Assembly (NCBI GenBank): GCA_002151545.1
Contig: CP021237.1
Coordinates: forward strand, 1,798,001 to 1,862,000
Source of the DNA: Sphingobacteriaceae bacterium GW460-11-11-14-LB5
GTDB lineage: Bacteria; Bacteroidota; Bacteroidia; Sphingobacteriales; Sphingobacteriaceae
DNA: 64,000 nt
Reading direction: 5' to 3'
Below the pieces are notes generated by a model that saw only the letters and a list, made by a program, of their open reading frames with translations, was not told the origin of the DNA and did not search any database. Made by a program: the position numbers and the translations under genes. Within the stretch, counting starts at the first letter, position 1. Each line of letters starts with the position of its first letter. Of this stretch, positions 55,112-61,803 are shown one piece after another.

Positions 55112-56336
55112 TAGCGCGGGCAAACAGAAGTGGAAGATGTTACTGGTAACCATGTTGTGTTACCTCTTCTTTTACACCGGCAGGCACAACTTTGGATGGG
55201 CGGTGAAAGGCATGGTTGCTTCGTTGAATATACCGTATAGCACCATTGGCTGGATTAGCTTTTGTATGTTAATCGGTTATGCCATAGGCCAGTTTATCAA
55301 TGGTAACCTTGCAGATAAATTGAGTCCTAAACTGATGGTGGTAACCGGCGCTTATTTATCAATCATGACCAATATTGCGATAAGCTTTTCAAATACGGCT
55401 ACCATGATCATGATCCTTTGGGGGCTCAATGGATTTTTTCAATCGATGGCCTGGGCGCCAGGTGCAAAACTGATCAATAATTGGTGGGATGAACATGAGC
55501 GAGGTAAGGCATTTGGGTTTTATACCATGGCCGCCGGACTGTCTTCTGCAGTAACTTACCTGATTTCTATTGTGCTGTTGCAGCAAGGGATTGAATGGCG
55601 AATGCTGTTCCGCCTGCCGGTACTGTTGCTGTTGGTTACGGCAACCATATTTTTAATTATTGCTAAAGACCGGCCTGATGTTGAAGAGCACAATGGTCGT
55701 CAGCCACTGGCCGAAGATAAATCAGATTGGCTCGACCGTTATAAGGAAGCCTTCAGAAACAAAAGATTTTTACTTACTTCTTTATCTTTTGGTTTTGAGA
55801 GCATGGCCCGCTACGGACTGATATTTTGGGTTCCGGTTCATTTTTTAGGTAAAAACTGGAAAGATAACCCTGGGAATATTTGGGTTACATTTTTACTGCC
55901 GGTGGGTATGGCCATTGGCGCATTATGCTTTGGTGTTTTATCTGATACCTTTTTTAAAGGAAACCGCCTAAAAGCCATCGTGGTCGGCATGTCGGCTAGT
56001 GCAATTCTCTCCCTGCTTATCTTTATTGTTCCAACACAACAAATCATACTCAGCAGTATTTTGATGCTGTTAACTGGTTTCTTTGTTTATGGGCCCCAGG
56101 CTTGTTACTGGCCCTTGAGTCCGGATATGCTGGGTAATAGGCTTACCGGTACAGGCATAGGGATTATGAACATGTGCGGTTACCTGTTTGCCGCCATTGG
56201 TGAGCCGTTTTTGGGCTATGTAATTGATATTACGGGCGATAGCAACAATATTTTTATTGTAACGGCCTTAGCTTGTGTGTTATCTGCTTTAATTGCTTTT
56301 TTCGTTTCCAGGTCTAAGCCTGTTAAAGTGGCCTGA
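55101..56336 (+). CDS. MFS transporter of the organophosphate:phosphate antiporter type
   Basis: 411 residues from ATG 55101, which overlaps the end of the dehydrogenase gene by 11 bp; an in-frame start at 55083 would add six unlikely residues. Twelve membrane helices. The N-terminal YLFFYTGRHNFGWAVKGM, with Arg in helix 1, and WAPGAKLINNWW resemble GlpT/UhpT-type carriers that bind phosphate groups. In this cluster it is the likely inner-membrane importer for a phosphonate, in place of the usual PhnCDE ABC system, which is absent. The exact substrate is inferred. Confidence 0.82.
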   Translation: MNSNSAGKQKWKMLLVTMLCYLFFYTGRHNFGWAVKGMVASLNIPYSTIGWISFCMLIGYAIGQFINGNLADKLSPKLMVVTGAYLSIMTNIAISFSNTATMIMILWGLNGFFQSMAWAPGAKLINNWWDEHERGKAFGFYTMAAGLSSAVTYLISIVLLQQGIEWRMLFRLPVLLLLVTATIFLIIAKDRPDVEEHNGRQPLAEDKSDWLDRYKEAFRNKRFLLTSLSFGFESMARYGLIFWVPVHFLGKNWKDNPGNIWVTFLLPVGMAIGALCFGVLSDTFFKGNRLKAIVVGMSASAILSLLIFIVPTQQIILSSILMLLTGFFVYGPQACYWPLSPDMLGNRLTGTGIGIMNMCGYLFAAIGEPFLGYVIDITGDSNNIFIVTALACVLSALIAFFVSRSKPVKVA

Positions 56337-56434
56337 TATTTTAACTTAAAGGGCACAGCAATGCGGTTGTTGCCCATATAAAGCAAGTAATTGATTACTG
56401 CCGGAATAATTTAAAGTTTTTTTAATTATAATTT

Positions 56435-56764
56435 ATGAGTTTGAAGGGGATAAGTAAGACTACAGTAGGAAATTTGATCGGTCTTCTTGATCAGCTTGAA
56501 GAACTGGAAAGGATAATGGGAACCGACCCAGGTGAATGCGATGAAGTCAAAAAACTTAAACAGGAATTAATCGAAACCTACCAGAAATATGAAGGGATGC
56601 TGCGGGAGATAACGGAGCAAATTGGTGTTTATCAGGATCTTTATGGTAAGATCAGGTTTCGCTTTGTGCCCGAAAAACTAAAATCCTTAAGGCGGATTAT
56701 TCCGCAGGATAGTTATGAATTTACTTTGCTTAAAGAAAGCATCCAAAAAAGCCATTTAACTTAA
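56435..56764 (+). CDS. Small helical protein of unknown function
   Basis: 109 residues, almost wholly alpha-helical with heptad-like stretches (LIGLLDQLEELERIM, VKKLKQELIETYQKYEGMLREI). It has one Cys and no signal peptide. I do not recognise a family. It lies inside the phosphonate cluster, 98 bp after the MFS gene and about 97 bp before phnA, so it may be co-expressed. A regulator role is possible but no DNA-binding motif is seen. Confidence 0.6.
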   Translation: MSLKGISKTTVGNLIGLLDQLEELERIMGTDPGECDEVKKLKQELIETYQKYEGMLREITEQIGVYQDLYGKIRFRFVPEKLKSLRRIIPQDSYEFTLLKESIQKSHLT

Positions 56765-56861
56765 ATAGCTAGTGGCAGTATGATGATTTGCCACAGAATC
56801 ATCTGGCTTTTTCGGACAAGTTTCAGGTAAAAATTTAGAAAAAACTACATTCCCATATAAA

Positions 56862-58109
56862 ATGGACAAGATCTCTACTACTCCCTTTTCAGTAAACGGC
56901 AAAACTTATTCTCCTCCTGTAAAACCGATTGTTGTAATCTGTATGGATGGCTCTGCAGCTGAATATCTTGATTGTTCAATGGCTAACGACCGAATGCCCA
57001 ACTTAAAAAAAATGGCAATGAAGGGTTATAGAGGTATGGTACGAGGGGCATTACCTTCTTTTACGAACGTGAACAATTCGTCCATTGTAACGGGTGTTAG
57101 TCCGGCGATACATGGCATATGCGGCAATTTTTTTTATGATACTGAAAAAGATCAGGAGGTAATGATGAATTCCTCAGCATATTTACGTGCCGATACTTTA
57201 CTGGCTGCTGCTGCAAATGCAGGTCGTAAGGTTGCGGTTGTTACCGCAAAAGAAAAATTACGTGATATCCTTTCTTATAAACTGAAAGGTATTGCTTTTT
57301 CAGCCGAAAAGGCCGATCAGACGACACTGGAAACGCATGGAATTGAAAATGTAGAAACACTTATTGGCCATAAAACGCCTGCTATATACAGTTCCGATGC
57401 GAGCTTGTTTGTCCTACGTGCAGGTGTGGCCCTCATTAAAAATGGAATGGCCGACTTCCTTTATTTATCATTAACCGATTACATGCAACATACTTATGCA
57501 CCAGAAACTGAAGAGTCGCTGGCTTTTTATGAAGCCCAGGATGTCGAAATTGGAAAAATGCTCGGGCTGGGTGCAATAATTGGCGCTACTGCCGATCACG
57601 GTATGAATGCTAAAATTAAAGCTGATGGATCGCCCAATGTGTTATATATTGAAACAATGCTTACCGCGAAATTTGGAAATGGCTTTAGGGTAATCTGCCC
57701 CATTACCGATCCGTATGTAAAACACCATGGTGCTTTAGGTTCTTATGTGGTTGTACATGTAGAAGACCAGTCAAAAATAAATGAGATAAAAAACTGGCTG
57801 ATCTTGCAAGATGGGATCACCGAGGTATATGACAAAGAATTGGGTTGCCGCATACTGGAACAACCGGCTGATCGTAGCGGAGATCTTTTTGTATTATCGG
57901 CACGTGATGTTGTTCTCGGAAAAACCGCGGCTCATCACGAACTAAAAGCTTTAGATGGCACCTTGCGTTCACATGGTGGCAGATATGAAGAAATGGTACC
58001 CATGGTTATTTCTCATCCTTTAAACACCATATATAAAATAAAAGCTCAAGGTGATCCCCGTAATTTTGATATTTTCGATTTTACAATTAACGGTACCTTA
58101 AAGAATTGA
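56862..58109 (+). CDS. phnA: Phosphonoacetate hydrolase
   Basis: 415 residues, the normal PhnA length, alkaline phosphatase superfamily. All expected zinc-site residues are visible: Asp29 (VICMDGS), nucleophile Thr68 (PSFTNVNN), Asp206 and His210 (LTDYMQHTY), Asp245-His246 (TADHG), His371 (RSHGGRYEEMVP). SSIVTGVSPAIHGICGNFF and EVMMNSSAYLRADT are the family blocks. It hydrolyses phosphonoacetate to acetate and phosphate in the cytoplasm. The phosphonoacetaldehyde dehydrogenase PhnY and the transaminase PhnW, which would make its substrate from 2-aminoethylphosphonate, are not in the window. Last gene of the forward phosphonate cluster. Confidence 0.93.
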   Translation: MDKISTTPFSVNGKTYSPPVKPIVVICMDGSAAEYLDCSMANDRMPNLKKMAMKGYRGMVRGALPSFTNVNNSSIVTGVSPAIHGICGNFFYDTEKDQEVMMNSSAYLRADTLLAAAANAGRKVAVVTAKEKLRDILSYKLKGIAFSAEKADQTTLETHGIENVETLIGHKTPAIYSSDASLFVLRAGVALIKNGMADFLYLSLTDYMQHTYAPETEESLAFYEAQDVEIGKMLGLGAIIGATADHGMNAKIKADGSPNVLYIETMLTAKFGNGFRVICPITDPYVKHHGALGSYVVVHVEDQSKINEIKNWLILQDGITEVYDKELGCRILEQPADRSGDLFVLSARDVVLGKTAAHHELKALDGTLRSHGGRYEEMVPMVISHPLNTIYKIKAQGDPRNFDIFDFTINGTLKN

Positions 58110-58222
58110 CTTTTTTAAAAAATCTTCTTCAATATTCGTTGTCCCACTGATAATCATTTTGCCTGATATCAAAATTCCCGGTATGAAAACCAGTGGTAAT
58201 TACGTCGCCAGGTTGAATGATA

Positions 58223-58681
58223 CTATATAAAATGATACAAGAATACCACATCACCTACATAGGCTGGTTTGGGTTGATCTTTAATCACAAGTGTAGCTTG
58301 AATCGTAACCTTAGTTATTCCCCTCAAATTGCTAATGCAATTTAATTTAGCTTTTAACTGCACTTCGCTATCCACTAAAACTGCCTGACCGAATTTAAAG
58401 CGTTCAATACCGTAATTAATTTCCATTTTAATATTGCGTACATCTGCAATCTGTTTCCACAAATAAGGAATTAACGACAAGGTTAAATAGCCATGTGCGA
58501 TGGTTGCCTTAAACGGGCCTTCGTTTTTAGCTTTTTCCGGATCGGTGTGTATCCATTGATGATCCAGGGTGGCATCGGCAAATTTATTGATCTGCTCCTG
58601 GTCTATAGTATGCCATTGCGAAACACCTAGTTCTTTACCTAGATGCGATTCATACTCTTCAAAATTATTGATCACCAACAT
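58223..58681 (-). CDS. MaoC-type (R)-enoyl-CoA hydratase-like protein
   Basis: 152 residues, the usual size of a single hot-dog domain MaoC protein. The catalytic Asp and His are in FADATLDHQWIHTDPEKA, followed by GPFKATIAHGYLTLSLIPYL, which is typical of the NodN/MaoC group. It would add water to trans-2-enoyl-CoA esters. It is convergent with phnA (113 bp) and is probably unrelated to phosphonates. Past its stop, the minus strand has about 30 codons that read open in another frame (see findings). Confidence 0.88.
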   Translation of the reverse strand: MLVINNFEEYESHLGKELGVSQWHTIDQEQINKFADATLDHQWIHTDPEKAKNEGPFKATIAHGYLTLSLIPYLWKQIADVRNIKMEINYGIERFKFGQAVLVDSEVQLKAKLNCISNLRGITKVTIQATLVIKDQPKPAYVGDVVFLYHFI

Positions 58682-58959
58682 TATATTCTATTTATCGGGT
58701 TAAGTACTGTTTTAACAACTCCTTTAGGTACAGTCTTCCTTCGGGTATATAGTTGGATTCCACTCTTCTGTTCCCAATTATAATAATAATAACTGTGCCT
58801 TTAACAGTATACGTACAAATATATTTTAAAGATTTTCTTGGCTTATTTCTATTCGGTCGATAATATATTAATATACAGAGGGTTTGTGCCTAAGTTCGGA
58901 TACACCAACCCGATCCAATAAAAATGATTTAGAATCATAACAGGCTGTCCGATTATGTA

Positions 58960-58987
58960 CATATTTGTTCATTAATGAACAAATATG
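58960..58987. promoter_or_regulatory. 28-bp perfect palindrome, candidate operator
   Basis: Half-site CATATTTGTTCATT (58960-58973) is followed directly by its exact reverse complement (58974-58987). It lies 96 bp before the permease start and just upstream of the likely promoter. Confidence 0.65.
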
Positions 58988-59012
58988 ATTTATAAAATAA
59001 TGATATATGCCC

Positions 59013-59046
59013 TTTAAAATGCTTTCCGTGAGCTTGCTTATATTTG
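59013..59046 (+). promoter_or_regulatory. Promoter of the ABC permease gene
   Basis: The -7 box TATATTTG (59039-59046) is an exact consensus; the upstream box is weak (TTTA at 59013-59016, 22-bp gap). Predicted start near 59053, a leader of about 30 nt. Confidence 0.5.
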
Positions 59047-59082
59047 GCATAGGAATGGCGTGCTCCATAGAAATTTAGATTT

Positions 59083-61473
59083 ATGTTCAAATTAAACCTG
59101 AAGATCGCTTTTAGAAACTTGTTGAGGAACAGATCATACGCATTGATCAATATCCTAGGCCTTTCTATCGGAATGACCAGTTGCATTTTGATCTTTATTT
59201 TTATCCAGTTTCAGCTGAGTTACGATACACATTTTAAGGATAGCGAGCGGATATTCAGGTTTGTAACTGATTGGAAATACAACAGTTTTGACGATTATTC
59301 TGCAGGAGTGCCTTTACCTTTTGGCCCTGCAGCTAAAGAAGAACTGGTTGGTATTGAGAAACTGGCCAGGATTTCGCGCAGCAGCGGAGTGGTGTTGGTA
59401 CGCAATGGAGACGGAACCGAGCATTTTAAAGCCGTGAAAGATGTATACTTTACAGAAGCCGATTTATTCGATATCCTGCAGGTGAAATGGCTTTTCGGAA
59501 AACCCACACAATTGCTTTCAGAACCCAATACTGTAGTGATTTCGGAAAGAACCGCTAAAATTTTCTTTGGTTCGGCTCAACAGGCTATAGGTAAAAACTT
59601 CACCTTTTGGAATTCCATCCGCTTAAGAGTAGTTGGTGTAATCGCCAATTTGCCAAGTAGCAGTAGTATTCCCATGGAAATTATGATTAGTTACCCTACT
59701 TTTTATGGTGTTAATAATCAAGATTGGGATTCGGTAAGTACTTATAACGAATGTTTTATGCTGCTCAAAACTGGTGCTTCATTGGCGGCACTAGAGCAAT
59801 CATTAGAAAGGATGAACGATAAGTATTTAAAACAAAAAAAACTTGCGGGCAATCAGCGTAGCCACTTACAAGCTTTATCTGATATTCACTTTAGCGAGCG
59901 TTACAATAATTTTGCTGAAACAGCCATTACGAAAAAGGAGGTATACGGACTGGCCATTATTGGTCTTTTTTTGATGGTAACAGCCTGCATTAATTTTATC
60001 AACCTGGCTACAGCCCAGTCGGTTAACCGCTCAAAAGAGGTTGGGGTGCGGAAGGTTATGGGCGCTATGCGTAGGCAACTTGTGCTGCAGTTTTTGGCCG
60101 AAACCACAACCATAGTAGTAGTTTCTATGCTATTGGCCTGTATTTTCTCTGAATTATTACTGCCATTGTTATCACATCTTTTTAAAGGGCAGGTTTCATT
60201 ATCGCTCTTTACAAACCCTTCAGTTTTTGTTTTTCTGTTTCTTCTGGTTACGCTGGTTAGTTTTTTGGCTGGTTTTTATCCTGCAATGATTATTTCAGGC
60301 TTTAGTCCTGCTTTGGCCATCAAAAACAAAGTGCGTATCCAAACAGGGAATTTAAGTTTGCGCATGGTATTGATCGTCATGCAGTTCACCATTACTATTG
60401 TGCTCATTATTGCAACGCTGGTGGTGATCAAACAAATGCAATATGTAAGAGAAAAACCTCTTGGTTTCAAAAAGGATGCTGTGGTTATGATTGGTTTTCC
60501 GGGTGATAGCGCAAGTTTAAGCCGTCAGCAGTCGTTCAGGGAAAAGCTGCTTCATATACCAGGAGTGGAGAAACAAACTTATTTTGTTAGACCACCTCTT
60601 TCAGGTATCATGAACACTACAAATTTTTATGTTGATGGCAAGGAAAATAAAGACTTTGAGGTTCGGTTAAGTCCCGTCGATGAGCATTATTTTGATCTGT
60701 TTGGACTGCAGTTTGTGTCAGGTAAGGTATATCCAAAAAGTGATACGGCCAATGCTTACATCGCGAATGAAACTTTTGTAAAGAAAATAGGTATCTCTAA
60801 TCCCCAGTTGGCACTTGGGAAAGTCATCGCACAAAATGGAAGGACAGGGCCGATTGTTGGTGTGGTGAAAGATTTTAATGATCAATCACTCAAAGAAAAA
60901 ATATCTCCAATGGTTTTTTACCAGGAAAAAAGGCAATATTATAACATGGCGGTGAAATTGGATGCTGAAAAAATTATGCCGGCCATGAAAACAATAGAAA
61001 ATATCTGGAAAAGTAATTTCCCTAACGAGGTATACAAAGCAGAATTCATGGATGATGACATCAATAATTACTATGAGTCAGAACGTATTACTGGTCTCTT
61101 GTTCAGGATATTTGCCGGTGTAATTATGTTTATTTCTTTTATCGGTATTTTTGGATTAATCTCTTTTGTTGCTGCTCAGCGTACACGAGAAATGGCCATC
61201 AGAAAAGTACTGGGTGCTTCAACAGCCGAGCTGGTTAAAATGCTGAATAGTGCTTTTATCAGGATGGTTTTTGTGGCCAATCTCATAGCCTGGCCATTGG
61301 CCTACATTTTGGCGAGCAAATGGCTATCAGGTTTTGCATATCGGGTGCCGCTTGGTATTTGGCCTTTTGTATTGGCCATGGCCGCATCAATGGTGCTCAC
61401 CTTAATTACGGTAAGTTTCAGGTCGTACCGTGCGGCAAAGGCAAATGCTGTAGATGCGTTAAAATATGAGTAG
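59083..61473 (+). CDS. FtsX/MacB-type ABC transporter permease
   Basis: 796 residues with the duplicated FtsX architecture typical of Bacteroidota: N-terminal helix (NILGLSIGMTSCILIFIFIQ, about 22-45), periplasmic MacB-PCD domain, three helices (about 285-450) after NRSKEVGVRKVMGAMRRQLV, a second periplasmic domain, and three C-terminal helices after TREMAIRKVLGASTAELV. These proteins work with a separate ATPase, which is not adjacent here, in efflux of drugs or lipoproteins or in signal transfer. Single gene with its own promoter; the palindrome upstream suggests regulated expression. Confidence 0.92.
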   Translation: MFKLNLKIAFRNLLRNRSYALINILGLSIGMTSCILIFIFIQFQLSYDTHFKDSERIFRFVTDWKYNSFDDYSAGVPLPFGPAAKEELVGIEKLARISRSSGVVLVRNGDGTEHFKAVKDVYFTEADLFDILQVKWLFGKPTQLLSEPNTVVISERTAKIFFGSAQQAIGKNFTFWNSIRLRVVGVIANLPSSSSIPMEIMISYPTFYGVNNQDWDSVSTYNECFMLLKTGASLAALEQSLERMNDKYLKQKKLAGNQRSHLQALSDIHFSERYNNFAETAITKKEVYGLAIIGLFLMVTACINFINLATAQSVNRSKEVGVRKVMGAMRRQLVLQFLAETTTIVVVSMLLACIFSELLLPLLSHLFKGQVSLSLFTNPSVFVFLFLLVTLVSFLAGFYPAMIISGFSPALAIKNKVRIQTGNLSLRMVLIVMQFTITIVLIIATLVVIKQMQYVREKPLGFKKDAVVMIGFPGDSASLSRQQSFREKLLHIPGVEKQTYFVRPPLSGIMNTTNFYVDGKENKDFEVRLSPVDEHYFDLFGLQFVSGKVYPKSDTANAYIANETFVKKIGISNPQLALGKVIAQNGRTGPIVGVVKDFNDQSLKEKISPMVFYQEKRQYYNMAVKLDAEKIMPAMKTIENIWKSNFPNEVYKAEFMDDDINNYYESERITGLLFRIFAGVIMFISFIGIFGLISFVAAQRTREMAIRKVLGASTAELVKMLNSAFIRMVFVANLIAWPLAYILASKWLSGFAYRVPLGIWPFVLAMAASMVLTLITVSFRSYRAAKANAVDALKYE

Positions 61474-61803
61474 GTATTGAAATATATAAATCATGGAAAA
61501 TGATTTGTTATATTGATTATGATTTTAGGAATCATCCAAATTTTGTCACGCTGAGCATATCTACTTCCGCGTGAATCTGCTTTGTTAACGGGCGATATAC
61601 ACTATAGTTGCCAGCTTATAAAAAAAACGCACAACGCTTGTCATTTCAAAATCCCTTGTCCTTTTAAAAGCGCCTTCCGCTTAGCGCTTAACGCTACCCT
61701 TAATTGTCTTGATTTTAAACATTATCTAAATAATTAATTTGATATATTTAAATTAAAATTTAGATTTGTCTAAAATTATATTTAGATAAATCATTTTGTA
61801 TTC
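61474..61803. other. Intergenic region before the TonB receptor
   Basis: 330 bp without a gene. It contains the repeat fragment at 61543-61585 (TTGTCACGCTGAGC), a GC-richer stretch with AGCGCTTAACGCT, and the inverted TCTAAAT sites near the receptor start. No terminator for the permease is clear. Confidence 0.45.
61724..61791. promoter_or_regulatory. Repeated ATTTAGAT/ATCTAAAT sites upstream of the TonB receptor
   Basis: ATCTAAAT (61724-61731), a perfect inverted pair TTTAGA-TTTG-TCTAAA (61759-61774), and ATTTAGATAAAT (61780-61791) lie within 80 bp of the start codon. The inverted pair resembles metal-responsive DtxR/MntR-type operators (TTAG...CTAA), which would suit a metal or siderophore receptor; this is inference. 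Confidence 0.45.

Larger units (their letters stand above)
58682..59082. other. Intergenic region before the ABC permease
   Basis: About 400 bp between divergent genes with no supported gene. It holds the 28-bp palindrome and the promoter listed separately; the rest is AT-rich with no further structure that I can support. Confidence 0.5.
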
